From: Fasciola hepatica
Taxonomy: Eukaryota > Platyhelminthes > Trematoda > Plagiorchiida > Fasciolidae
Reading direction: 5' to 3'
NCBI GenBank assembly: GCA_948099385.1
Contig: CANUEZ040000151.1
Span: 628,001 to 692,000 of the forward strand
Length of the DNA stretch: 64,000 nt
Under the pieces are notes generated by a model. That model did not search any database and had not been told where the DNA came from. It was given only the letters and a program-made list of their open reading frames with translations. How positions within the stretch are numbered: the first letter of the stretch is position 1; each line of letters opens with the position of its first letter. Below are positions 36,190-48,361 of this stretch, piece after piece. Both the position numbers and the translations under genes were made by a program.

Positions 36190-39100
36190 TCTTTCACGAC
36201 CGGTCTTTACAACGTCGATGAGCAACAGGGTTATTTTATGAAGGCAGGAGATAAGTTCTCTACAGATCAGGGATGGCAAAGGCCATAGTTCGCGGCACTA
36301 GAGAGAGGGAAAGCGTCGGGCATAAAGTATACCCATTGGCCTGTGGCGCAGAGGTAGTAGATTAATGGTGTGAGGCCTCTTTCGGCGGCCAGGTCGATGG
36401 GGACAAGCTCACTTGTGATCAGTATAGCATTGGGAACTGTTAAGTATAACATAAGTTCGCGCCTAAAAGCGAACAGTGGGGAGGCACTGCGTAAGCTAAG
36501 TGGGACCTCATTCCATATTTTGGAATAGGCTGACAGAAAGAATCGGGACTTCAGACTGAGATTAGAATGAGGGATAGGGAGAGAGAGAAGGCACGATGTC
36601 GGACGGGGTAGGAGCAGGGGACAGCGAATAAGATAGGGTAGGAGGTGTAGGCCTGGTTGTGGATTAGCTTAAAGAGGAAAATCAGGTTGAGCCTCATGCG
36701 ACGAATCCATAGAGGCTCAATTTGTAGGAGCTCACAACGCTGGCGGTGTGCTAGGGCTATGGATACGCCAAACAGCGTTTTGGAGAGGGTACGCTGAACG
36801 TTCTCGAGAGATACAGTGGAGAAACGTGGTCAAAGGATAGAGGTAATGGGACAATATTGCAGTAGCGGTCTCACGTGTGAGAGATACATGGAGAGGCGAC
36901 TGGCCGTTGGTGGGAAACACCGACTGATCAGGTCTAGGGTCCGCTGAGCCTTAGCGATTCGGAACGATGCCTGTTCTGAGAAGGTAAAGGAACAAGAGTA
37001 GCGTATGCCGAAGTCGGTAACCATGGGATGTATGGGGATGGGCGGGCCGTCCAGACAAATTTGGCCGGGCGGTACAGTGCACTTATAAGGTAGGAGGGGG
37101 CTTTTCTCCGCCGAGAATTTCATGAACCGCAAGACGCACCAGGTTTGGAGAGAGAGAGAGTAAGTCACGCGATATGTTGCACAAAGTCACGGATAGGTCA
37201 TTAGGTAGGAAGGAGTAAACTATTTTTGTATCGTCAGCAAAGAGGAAAGGAGTGCCGTGTCGAATAGAAGGGAACATGTCATTGATATAACTAAGGAATA
37301 GTAATAGGCCTAGGAGACTGCCTTGGATGACGCCGCTAGTAATTGGTTTGGCGGAAGATGAGTGGCCTTCAACGAGCACAGCTTGTGATCTGTGAGAGAG
37401 ATACGAGGATAGCCAGGAGAGAAGAGAGTCAGTAATACCGAGGGACCGGATTTTGGCTAACAGATGCACACGGGGAACACGGTCAAAAGCCTTAGACATG
37501 TCGAGGTACGGGACGATTACAGAGTTACCGGCGTCCGCAGCAGACGACAGGACATTGAGAAATTCAAGCTGGCAGGAGGAGCAGGAACGGAAAATAAAGA
37601 AACCATGCTGACCAGGGTACAGCAGGTTGTTGGATAAGAGGTGCTGGACAGTGTTTTTTTGATAATACTCTCCATGATTTTGCAGACTACTGGGGTGTGG
37701 TTATTGGACCGATAGTCATCTTGGTCGTGTAGTGTACCCTTTTTGAGACGCTGAATTATAACGGAGATATTTCGTTGAGGAGGGAAGGAGCCGTGAAGTA
37801 TGGAGGTGGTGTATACACTAGGCAACAATAAAGGGAGGTCAGGACAACTAAGACGGAGAAGGGCTGGTGGGAGATCATCTGGCCCCAGTATCAGGGAAGG
37901 TTTATAAGAAGAAACTGATTTTTCAGCTTCTCGATGGGTGAAGAGAACCGATGAAAGAGAGGTAGAGGTGCAGGGATGGATTGCAGGAGGGGGAATACTA
38001 GGACAGTTTATAAGGGAGGAAGAGAAATGCTCGTTGAAGGCCTCAGAAGTAGATGCTGGAGTATAAGCGGTAGATGAGCCACAGATGAGGAATTTGAGCG
38101 AGGTACGATTGGAGTGATTGGACCTTTTACTAAGCGAGCTGGACAGGTAGCCAGTTTTGTTGGGGTGTGCTAGGGCAATGGCCTCTTGCTTTCTCTGATG
38201 TGAATCGGCCATGCAAAGCAGTTTCAGTCGTAGCTGGTTTATGCGCAGAAGAATCGTAAATTTGCGTGACTTAGCGAAGGTAAGTTGCAGCTTAGCCAGC
38301 CTACGCTCTAGGAGTGACAGGCGTGAGCTGCTGGACTTGGGGCATGGGTCGGTGCATGGATTGGCGGTACTTAAGCAGTGTAGGAGGTTAGAGTAGAGAG
38401 AGTTCACAACAGTGAGGGGATCAGAGGAAAGAAAAAATGTGTCCCAGTTAAGGGAGCGGATTATCATTGGCACTATGAGCCAGTTACAGGAAAGGTAGGA
38501 AGTCGGAAGAAGGGGGAGGACTGCATCGGATAAGAACGGCTGAATCAGCCGAACTTGCACCTGACAATACGGTGGTCGCTAGCCGAGAATCGATTAGTAA
38601 TCTGGGTGGTCATATCAGGAACATAAATGGGGAATATTAGGTCCAAGATTTTGTTCCCCCTAGTAGGGCAGGAGACATGTTGGGTCCATCCACCAAGGCG
38701 GACACAGGAAGGGAGGGTGGAGAGGGCGGAGGGGGGCTAGTATAATAAGACCAGCAGATTGAAGGAAGAGTAAAGTCGCCGGCAATAATTTTTGCACTGG
38801 CAGGATAGTCAAGCGCAGTAATGAAGACATCCACGGCGGAGTCCATTTTCGCAGGCTTCAGACTCGGGGGAAGTAGACGCAGCCAAGGAGGAGGTTTTGG
38901 CCGGAGGCGTGAACAGATAGCCATAGCGAACCCTCAGTAAGGAGAAGAGAGTGGTGGTCAACAACGCTAGCGTGGATAGTGCATTTGACAAGGGCTAAAC
39001 AGCCCCCTCCAAGCCTGGATTGGCCGGTGTTCGAGAAGCGTTGATACCTAGCTATGCGAAAATGGTCAAGCGAGGCATCATCTGACAGTCAGGATTCAGT

Positions 39101-39280
39101 TGCTAGTGTAATGTCAGTGTTTGAGGTAAATGCCAGGGATCGCAGTTGCAGTGGTACTTCAGGGTTAGATGGGTTTGGTGGAAAGGAGCAGAGGGGACCA
39201 GCTGAGGCATGCTGAGGCTAAAGTATGGAGGGCTAGTGTCTGGGGGCAGAAAGGGATATAGGATAGCAACGGAGATGGAG
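36190..39280 (-). pseudogene. LINE B ORF2: endonuclease-reverse transcriptase, decayed
   Basis: A CR1/Jockey-like ORF2 related to LINE A is read in pieces on the minus strand. The endonuclease piece 38,924-38,637 has AGDFTLPSICW (usual AGDFN). The RT pieces are 38,560-37,517 (LILGPDDLPPALL, PQRNISVIIQ), 37,499-37,083 (SKAFDRVPR, SGVIQGSLLG, LFADDTKIVYS) and 37,168-36,830 (LMKFSAEKSPLLPYK-type region and DFGIRYS). The C-terminal end (RRMRLNLIFLFKLIHN) lies at about 36,690 and the last stop at about 36,270. The ADD catalytic box is intact, but at least four frame changes are present. Confidence 0.87.
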
Positions 39281-39300
39281 GATTGGTGTGACCCATTTGA

Positions 39301-40639
39301 TCAGAGAGAGGGAAACAGTGGAAGTGCGTGCGGGGCAGTGGGAGGGTGAGTGGAACTGGCGTGGCTCTGAAGGTTACTCCTACTTATAGGAAGGGTGGCG
39401 TTAGACGAATCTGGGTGGTGGCCTAGCTTGTTTCTACTTGGAGGGTCCGAGAGCATGCTATAGGCAAACTCCGAGTGAGAGTAGGGGGTAATGGGTGGAG
39501 TCATTAGTTGAACAATTGCGGACCTGGTAGGAGTACTAGGTAGGCTCATGAGAGGATTGGAGAGGCACCTATGAGGATAACAACGAAGTATCGCGGCTGA
39601 GCTAGCAGCCGGTGGGTAGTCGGTGGAGTCGTTGGAGCAAGAGCGATGGTTGATAACACTTGTCAACGGTTCAGAGGACGGATGGGAAGTTGTGCGGTGA
39701 GGGCTGATGGTTGTACCAGGGTCTTGTCTTGGCTCTGATGCTACGATGGAGGAGAGTGGGTTTAATACTGAAGTGGAGTGCCGCTTGGGGACTGTGGTCA
39801 GGGTGCGGGAGCTACTGGAAGTAGAGGTCACTGTGGGAGATGGTAGAAAATGGAGTTTATGTGGAAGCGGAACCGGGGGTGGGGAGTTAGACGTACCTAG
39901 GTCGACAGTTTGCAGGTCGGCAGGGTGAGGCGCTGGGCTCGCCTTTGACTTCTTGCCAGTGGGGCATTGGGTAACTTCATGTCGGTTCCAGTGGGGTCAG
40001 CCTGCGTGGGCCGGGCAGAGTTGTTTCTCAGCTAGCGAGTTATTTCCCGCTCGAGGGGAGGTTTATCAGGGAATATCTCGATGTCCTTATACGGCGAAAT
40101 GGCAGCAATTGTCGATTTGTTGCTGATGAACTCTGTAGCTGTTAGGTCGTCCATGAATTAGAATAGCAGGGGGCAACTATGCCGCCGGGACTTTTACGTA
40201 GCCTCCTGCAATGACATCCATAGTGAGCCATGTTGCACGGACTTAGTATATTGTGTTTCACTAAGGAAAGTAGAAAGCGGTCTGGAACACTAAAAACCAC
40301 TGCGTTCTTGGAAGTGGTAAAGCGGTGATATATTCCAGTAGAAACGGGGTCGAGAAGGTGTCCCACTGAGACCAAGTTCTTCGGAGATGTAGCAGCTACA
40401 GGATCAAGGAGAGTAGCCACGGGTGAAACCTGTGAGAGGATCTTATCAATCAGCTCGACCTTGTTTCTAAGTTCGATGAAACTCTGCCTGAGGCCATTTG
40501 GACTATTAGAAGCTTCATCGTCGAGGTTAACGAGGGCGACAGAGCGTGGCCTGGCTTTTGGGAAGGGTTGAGTGTGTTTGGATTTGCTAGCTCCAGCGAT
40601 ACGGATTTTCCGAGCACTGAGTGGGGACCGGGCTGGCAT
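39301..40639 (-). pseudogene. LINE B ORF1
   Basis: It opens at 40,639 with a basic leader (ARKIRIAGASKSKH) and a coiled-coil-like LRNKVELIDKILSQ. SKNAVVFSVPDRFLLS and a CHCRRLRK segment follow, all colinear with LINE A ORF1. The frame stops at 40,142. A Pro/Ser/Thr-rich tail resumes at 39,831-39,301. This copy preserves the N-terminus missing from LINE A, so it defines where LINE A was truncated. ORF1 proteins act as RNA-binding partners of ORF2. Confidence 0.82.
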
Positions 40640-40640
40640 G

Positions 40641-42239
40641 ATAAGTAGGAATATATGACGGAGGTAAAGAGGTAGCAGAAATTCGGTCAGCTAGACAGAG
40701 ACATACTAAAGGTCTGAGCAGACCAGGGGTGTGCCTGGGTGCCATATGCGCAAAGATCTAGATGAGACCCATGCGACAATGTGGCACGGGAAGTGAGTTA
40801 TATGACCCACTATATATATAGTTGGGATTAGGAGACTTGGAACGATGGGGGTTAGTGGGTTAGTAGAGTTTCGCTGCGCGGTACGCACAGATGCAACCCA
40901 CACAGGATACCGTAGGCACTTAACTTTTCCTCGGATTACAACAGCAGGTTGTGCGGGAAGGTACATTTTAGATATGGGATCGGTAGACCGGGTGCAAAGA
41001 AAGTGCGCTGTCATGGAGGAGAAACAGTAAATAAATAATTGGAGGCTCGGTGGGACAGAAAGTTCAGAGGGTGCACCGGTGGGTGCATAGCGAGAATAAG
41101 GTAGAAGTTGGGTTATAGGGAATGGGATGTAAAAACGCTAGATGGATCGTACCTTGGTGAGAATCAAGGAAAGTTCGCTAGGCGAGTCATGTAGAATGTC
41201 ATCAAATGAAACTGAAGCATAGAATATCCAATATAATCTACAAATGTAACTAGCCGTAATAACTAGCAGCTGCATTTTTGTGTATTAAATGATATCAGTC
41301 CCCTGGGTTGGTAACAGGTCTGTTGCTGGTGCTCACCCTACAATTTACCCAGAGTGCTCCTCATTCCATGCAAACAACTCAGATGCACTAAGCATATTAT
41401 CCATTCGTGGACTATATTCAAGGAGAGGAAAAGATGAACGGTCCCATCTGAACCGCATTACACAACTAGCTTTTACTGCCCAATCGGCTTAAAACTGTCT
41501 GGCTAGGAGCCAGTGGCAGGTTAGAGTACTGCATGTCGTTTGCCTGTGATAGTGTAGGAGTGGGTGGCCAGTGAATGGTGCTGGGGAAGCAGAATCCTCG
41601 TGTCTGGTCACTCATGACGACTTTTTCTTTTAGCCTCATAGAAGGTCCATGCGGTTTGCTGTCGTGCCCCTCTTTTGCGTCTTCTTACCCCTCACCCATG
41701 TGGCCCTATTCCTTCCACATCTTCATCGTATCTCTCCAGAGGCCCCATAATTTTCGGCTGTTTCGTTTTCTCGTCGTTTCTTTTTATCCTCGTCGTTTGT
41801 TTTTCCTTTAACGTCATCTTATTTCACTCCACATCAATCTTCTTTGTCTCTGCTTCCTTTCATTTTCGATGTGCGTCTAGCCTCCCAAAGAATAACAAAC
41901 TAAAACCTTTACCTGTCACCCTTCTTTGACCTGTCCAAGTGGGTTGCGCCAAAAAGCCAGTAGCAAGGCTTTCAGCTCATATGGGTTTGAGTCGTATTGA
42001 GTGATGTGTGCTTTTGGAGTGCTCCGGTGTCCCTTAATTTGGGTCCCTCGTCTAACGCGCAACATATGGCTGTGTACTATCCGTCGAAAGGATAGTAAAT
42101 AGGAAAAATGGGGAACCTGAAATCTTCACCCCAAGTCCATATCACGCTCAAACAACACCCCATTTTCAAAACAAGCTATGAAGATACTCGCCCCAGCCTA
42201 CCGTGCCAAGCACCATTCAGTCACCACAGTAACACTGTG
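40641..42239. other. No recognisable gene
   Basis: The first few hundred bases may be the 5' UTR of LINE B. 41,570-41,940 is pyrimidine-rich on the plus strand. No frame carries a motif I recognise. From about 42,300 the minus strand becomes the C-terminus of LINE C. Confidence 0.45.
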
Positions 42240-44760
42240 CTTATAGGATTATTCCGAATGCTCTATCTGGAGTTTCGAATGGGGCTCCTGATTGCTGCTC
42301 TTCTATACGCCTGTCCAGTTGCCTTTTGAAAGACTGCATGTAAGTTGCTCCAACTACGGACTCCGGATTCAGGTTCCACACTCACTGTGAAACAGTTTTC
42401 CCTGGTCTTCAGTTGTGGACCCTGCGGACCCAGTTTTAGGGAGTGACCAGGCAGCGCTGGGGTAGACGCTAATGTTAACAGGTTGGGCGCCCCACGTAGC
42501 TCGAGGTTTCCCTCATAATTTCGAAATTTGCTGAACATGTCCACCCCAAGCTTGTAAACTCAGGTCGCGGAGTCTTCTGGGACATAGGATCTTCAGCAGA
42601 CCCGGTAAGCATTTCGTGGCCCTCCTTTGGTCTACGCCAGTAGATGTGTTTATCTCCGCTCGATACTGGCGAGCATACCTGGATATTCAGTCCCAAGTGC
42701 GGCCTGATGAGTGTGGAAAATATCTTGGGCAATGGCTGCTGAGTGAGCTTACCACGAAGCCTACCGAACCGATTTATTCTGAATGTCACCCTTCGAAATG
42801 GAGTGCCACATTAATTTGACTGAGATTAACCACCCAAAATTGCCGATCTTAGATTTATCTCCTACGTCAGTCCTTTTCCTGTACTAACCCCCAGCGAGTA
42901 CTCGTTGGCCTGGATTCCATTATTATAAGTCAACTTGCATTTGCCTGTGTTAAATAGGATGCGGTTCTTGACCGAAAATCAGTGTAGGTTGTTCACTTCT
43001 GTTTCCATGCACTTTTGTCCAGTACGGCCGAAAATTGCTCCGATTCTGAATTCGCCGGGGCGCAGTAAGACGTTGGAATCTATCTACAGTGGAAGGACGT
43101 TTAGGATGAGAGCGAACAGCCTGGTGTAGTCTGGCATGGGCCTTGTGGCACTCCGCTTGGGAAATAAAATTTATCCGGGAAGACCCCGTTCACTTGGACC
43201 TTGAATGTTCGGCTGCCCAGATAATGCGACCCCCAAGTTACGAATCACTCGTGGAGCCCCAAGTGGTCCAGTTTTTATAGTACCAGGGAATTGATAACCC
43301 GTTTGAAGGCCTTCGAGAAGTCCAGCAAGACGATATCTATCTGAAGCCCTTTGTCGACGGCCCCGGTGTATCTCTTCATATCCTTGATGAGGTTTGTTCG
43401 ACACTATCTATGCCCCTAAAACCTTGTTGGGAGTTGTGCAGATAATCATCCTCAACGAAATCACATCATCACTCAGGCTTTCCATGACCGTCAGTACTAC
43501 CAAGATTATTGCTACCGGGTGGTAGGTTTGGGGCTCAAATCGGTTGGCTGACTTGAAAATTACAGAGACTACGTGGGTCTCCCACTCCTTGGGGGCTCAA
43601 CCAGCCTTTACCTAGTAGTTGAACAGCTCACACAGCGGATCTGCTAGCTAGTCGACGCATTGTTGGAGCAAAAGAAACGATTTGCCAGTTTTCAACGATA
43701 ATGAATACCTGTGTTGGTTGTGGCTCAGATTGATGGCTTGTATCGGTTGGTGGCCTCTGAGCCTGATGCTTAGGTCGAAAGCTCTTTTCGTTATTCTAGG
43801 TGGCAGTCACAGTGTTTTCTGTTGTGCTGGGCCTCCATCGGACCTGTACAGTCAGGAAGTTCGTTGATTCGGCCCTCCTTTATGAGGAGTCCCCGCGGTT
43901 GCCGGATTGCTGGGGCGCAATATCCTCGGTCGGTCGACAGCGAATATCGAAGAGTAGTACATAGACAACATAGGGGCAGTGCCCGTGTTGCCCCCTCTCG
44001 TTGTACCATCTGCTTTGAGTATGCCTGAAGCGCCCGGCTTAACTTGAGTTACCTCAGCGAGTTGTCTGCAGAAGTTCCTCGGATCCGTCTGAACCTCTTC
44101 TGGGAACTGCCTTAGGTAGTCCGTGGCTTCTTGTGTTTACTGCGTGTTACAGAGATTTATTATGAGGATGTGCCGAGGGTGATCCTGAGTGTGCTGTGAT
44201 AGCAGTAGTGGCTCCAAGCAACCCTTTTATGCCCTAGGTTATTCACCGTCCGGCTCTGCTGTCTCAGTCGGGGTTTATGTGTACCCTTCGATGACCGAGG
44301 CACGAACCGGCACAGTGCCCTTGCTAGGAACCCTTTAACACCGCTTCAGCGTCTATCTATGCACGGCAAATTGCGGGGGCACGGGGCAGTAGCTAGAAAA
44401 TTTCTCACTGCAGAAACGTTGACCCTAATGAAGTCTCAGCGGGTGGCCTCCTCCATTCAACACAGCATCGCAGCGTGATCTAGCCGGAAGGTGATAACCC
44501 CGTGGTCCGTTGGTCCAGTGGGCGCAGACACTTCTGGGTGGTCCACTACGTTATTCATCGGAGGGAAACCAGTCCGGAGCTGAGGGCGTGTTGGTTCCTC
44601 GCTATCAAGTGGCTGGCTTACATGCTCATTCCAGCCCAACCCAACCACCGCATCGGGGAAGGTCAATGAAGTAGATGTGGGCCCAGCGCAGCACACTTCG
44701 GGCAGGTTGGAGTCACCCATAAAAAGAGTGAGATGATGGTGAGCATGCGTCCACTACTGC
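42240..44760 (-). pseudogene. CR1-like LINE C: endonuclease to RT C-terminus
   Basis: The endonuclease segment (44,720-44,457) has MGDSNLPEV and PTDHGVITF. RT motif A (DFSKAFKRV, about 43,330) and B' (SGVPQGP, about 43,150) lie inside the right inverted-repeat arm. Past the arm the RT continues with the NRILFNTGKCKLTYNN block (about 42,970), FRINRFGRLRGK and KIFSTLIRPHLGLN (about 42,700). It ends with VVGATYMQSFKRQLDRR at about 42,330. Many stops are present. The left-arm copy shares only the part inside the arm. Confidence 0.82.
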
Positions 44761-47257
44761 GCAGAAACTTTGGGATGGTTCCTACCTGGATTCGGGTGGG
44801 GCAGTTCTTATGTAGTACTTAGCTTGGTTCAGCTTATTTGGTCGCAGAACTGGTAAGGTCCATGGCCAGTCAAGCTTCCAGAATTCCCTCGATGGCATGC
44901 ACACAAGTTATGCTCTCTCATCTGCACGGTGCACTTTGTCGGCTTCCTTCTAAAACTAGGAGAGAAATGTAAAACTTCGTGGCACTTCAACAGTGCGAGA
45001 CATTATGCGCCGCGAGCTTCCACTGAGACGAGAACTTTCAATTAAATACACTTCAGACTGAACGTATTGCCATCTTTCATTCGCCTATCTATATGTGTAT
45101 AAATCCGACGTGAGAGAAAGTGTATTCATTCTCCCCTATTCCCTTATCAATGGCCTCTCGTTCTAGCACTCGCTATCCATCCCATATTGTCCAGTTTCTC
45201 TCAGTCTATTATCTCAACAAAAACAAGATAAAAACAAGATCCGGGAGTGTTTTGGCTGAAGCCTTGGACCCGCGAATCACTTCAAGGCTCCGAGGCTTCA
45301 AGAACACCCAAAACTCACCATCAGGAATAGTCCCGTTCTAGCTAGGATCTACGGTTTCCTTGAATAATTGGACATTTTGCAGATCCATCATTCCACGAGG
45401 CAGGCTATTTCAACCTTTCAATACCCTGCCGCTAAAAAATGTGATCTGGTTTTGAACTTGGCTGAAACTTTCATCAGCTCCTCCTTTGGTCCTCTTGCTC
45501 GGGAATCTAATGTCACCCGGAACAGGCCATCCGGCCTTACACCAGAAAAACCTCTCAATACCTTGAGCGCTTCAGTGAGATGCCCTCGAAGTCTCCTCTT
45601 TCCAACGAGAAAAGATTCAGATCACAGGGTCTTTGGGCATACGTCTTACCCTTCTGCCCTTCAACAATTTGCGTCGCGAGACGTTGAAGTTTCTTTGAGC
45701 AGGCGTCCTGTCTGTAGAAGGGTGCCCAAGCCTGCGTGCTACCTTCTGTTGAGGTTTTACCGTAGCCATGTAAATTGGTATTAATATTTTCGGATCTCGG
45801 CAAGGCAGTGCTGATCGGAGTCAAACAAGCTCACCACGAGTCATTTTTGCAGCAGCCTTGCGCTAGTCTGGCCATTTAGAGTCGCCGTTCACCCCAACCC
45901 CGACGTCTTTAACCCTACCAACCTTAATGACCAAAACGCTCAAGTCCTGGTTTGGGTGAGGCCTGACCAACGATTCAATGCTCGATTCACTGACTAGTAA
46001 GCTTCACTCGTTCTGGATAGTACCTTGGAGCCTCAAAGCAACGCGTAGTCCGAATCACTGGAGAGCCCGATTCAAGAACACGATTGCTCTGAAAATTCTG
46101 CGGTGCTATTGGCGAGTACAAATATAAATACAAAACAATTGTACCTTTGAAAACGAGTCTCAGTCACTGTCCAGTCAAAAAGGCAGCCAAAAGTAGGGCA
46201 AAATTCTGCAAAAATGGAGCGGTTGGCCAAAAAGGGTAGGCAGTAAGTACCTGGTCTGAAGTCTGAACACAGAATGAGCTCCCCACGCTAAATAAGATCC
46301 AAAGAACAATTTCCCGAACTTGGCAGCCAAAAATCAGCGTGAATGAGGTGAACGTTTACTATCAGTCGACCTAAGCGACAAAGTGAAGCCGAACCGTGCT
46401 AAAACAAAACTGCGTTGAGTCACTGCGACTCGCCACCGCACCAACTGCCGCAAAGTAACTTCAGTTAGAAAACACAACCATGAAGAATAAAGGTACATGC
46501 ATCAAGCGTAGAATAACTGTCGACCTTAAAACAGTGTCAGCACGAATGTGGATGATTAATAATAATAATAATAATAATAATAATGATAATAATAGTGGTA
46601 TATTTCTCGGCCGTGTTCGAGAGGCACGCATGAGAGTATGTTCAAATTTTACAGTATCACTAAAGTAGATGAAAAATTCACAAATTTTGAAAAGGGAGTC
46701 GTACTTGAGAACAACAGAGGAATGAGGCTAAGGAGGGTTTAAGCGAGGTCAAGGAACAACGGAACACACGGTAGGTATGGTTTAACTTCGATCCAGCCAG
46801 TGCAATAGTAAAGAATCGGCCGGATCTAAGATGAACATTGTCTTGGGTGGCAGAAAGTACAATGTTTGCACGGGTGATGCAAGAAAATGGCCAGTGATGC
46901 ATATCCAAATTCATTCAAAAAGGTTAGTGCTGATGAAACAAGGCAACCGATAAGAATCTCATGGAGATGCGCGGATGAATATTAATTTTCGTTGGTCTGT
47001 GGATATGAAGAGGAAGCACCCCGTGAAAAGGTGAGATAATTTTCCTGAGAAGCAGTAAGTAACATCTAACGTCGGTAATTCTCAGCTGGTGGAAGAAAGA
47101 TAGGGGTCCAAGAAGGAGTAATCAGCAAGTGGAATACCGTGTTCCCGGGGAGTTAAATAATGCAAAAGAGATGAGTGGAAACCTTTGCAATAGGCCATGT
47201 CAAGCCTGTAAAACGACAAATATATGATTTTGTTGAGTTTCCTGTGGCCTTTCTGTG
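43111..47257. repeat. Right arm of the 4.1-kb inverted repeat
   Basis: Reverse complement of 14,822-18,965 in near-perfect register. Beyond 47,257 and below 43,111 the flanks differ from those of the left arm. The right arm has one extra ATT unit in the microsatellite, and TGG where the left has TAG (45,727 versus 16,349). The LINE C sequence continues across the inner boundary here, whereas in the left arm the LINE stops soon after. This suggests the right arm is closer to the original arrangement. Confidence 0.95.
45300..45830 (-). pseudogene. CR1-like LINE RT C-terminus (right arm copy)
   Basis: The counterpart of 16,330-16,765. An 89-codon frame (45,824-45,555) stays open here and contains KLQRLATQIVEGQKG and CDLNLFSLERGDF, the C-terminal block of CR1-like RTs. 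The rest continues in another frame. No catalytic motif is present. Confidence 0.72.
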
Positions 47258-47492
47258 TCTGTGTTGGGCGTTTTGGGCGAGAGTTGGCCACGGTTTGTGT
47301 TCAGGTTTTCGTCATGGGAGGGCAGAGAGCACCATGAACCTGAACCGTTTGTTATTTGATCTGGAATCGTTGGTGGCGCTTTAGATGGCATCGACATTTG
47401 GAGATTCTTGTGGTACGAAGCTCCCAGTAAGCCTCAACGGGGCACATACAGCAATATCAGGACTTTGTGTGGGTGAAAACTTGTAGCCGGAT
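47258..47492. other. Flank between inverted repeat and DNA transposon
   Basis: Unique sequence with a 65-codon minus-strand frame that ends at a TTTTACAG-like splice acceptor shortly after entering the repeat arm. I see no protein motif. It ends in the AT dinucleotide (47,491-47,492) next to the transposon. Confidence 0.4.
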
Positions 47493-47505
47493 CCCAAGTA
47501 GCACG
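47493..47505 (+). repeat. Terminal inverted repeat, left end
   Basis: CCCAAGTAGCACG, matching the right end with one mismatch. The element boundary is set where the match starts and where the AT dinucleotide is repeated outside. Confidence 0.8.
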
Positions 47506-47712
47506 CCCCAAGTTTGCCCCATGCGTGCCCCATGGGGCAAACTTGGGGCTAGCCCCAACCTTGGGGCAGCCCCATGGGGGAAGCTTGGGGCAAACTTGGG
47601 GCTAGCCCCAACCTTGGGGCAGCTGCATGGGGCAAGCTTGGGGCAAACTTGGGGCTAGCCCCAACCTTGGTGCAGCCGCATGGGGCAAACTTGGGGCTAG
47701 CCCCAACCTTTA
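47506..47712. repeat. Subterminal tandem repeats
   Basis: About four units of 42-53 bp share the core ggggctagccccaacctt preceded by ggggcaaacttg, with self-complementary pieces such as ggggctagcccc and gccccatggggc. The last unit is truncated. The array lies just inside the left terminus. A shorter cluster of the same motifs (52,558-52,600) lies inside the right terminus. In EnSpm/CACTA elements such arrays are transposase-binding sites; here that role is inferred. Confidence 0.85.
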
Positions 47713-48361
47713 TAATACGTTACACGAAACCAGATCCAACCGCCGTTTCATGGTCTACTACTAATATATACATCTATTTCGGCCGTTTGCGTACGCGTCC
47801 CACATGCACCAATTTCTGTCTAATATGTAACTGAAAATTGAATGCCAAATTCTGAATACGAAAAATTTATTTACATAGAAAAAGTGTATTTTTTACAGAT
47901 TTGTAATGATCCATCAAAGCACATTGTCATTGAACGTTTGATACATTTGTCGGTGATCGCGATGTCTGCAGATGGGAAAAAAATGTATACTGTTAATGGC
48001 GAACTGTCAGTAAATCACTGCACCATTATGTAAGAAGTGACAATGACATCCGATGCAAATATAATGGACAAATGGCATGGTATTTTTCAATGATGGTTGC
48101 AAGTTGAAAAAAGATCAATCTATGTTAACAATTGGTAATGGAGCGGTCTTTCGATGTAAACCGAGCAACACACACTTGCATATAACTGCTGGTTTTGCAC
48201 AAAGAACATATTTGATACGGATAGCGAAAGTGGCGTAAGGGAAAAAAGCGTAATTCCGATGGAATTGGAGAAACGACAAACGTACTTCAAACGTTAGTCT
48301 TACAGTAAACTTGTTTCTGCTAACCGTTGGGAAGCAATAAGGCAACTCCGTTTCATTCTAC

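Noticed and set aside
47360..47400. A retroviral-type primer-binding site (tggtggcgct) beyond the right arm
   Set aside because: There is no LTR or gag next to it and the motif is too short to stand alone.
47506..47712. A CRISPR array
   Set aside because: The repeats are contiguous and palindromic with no unique spacers, in eukaryotic transposon ends.
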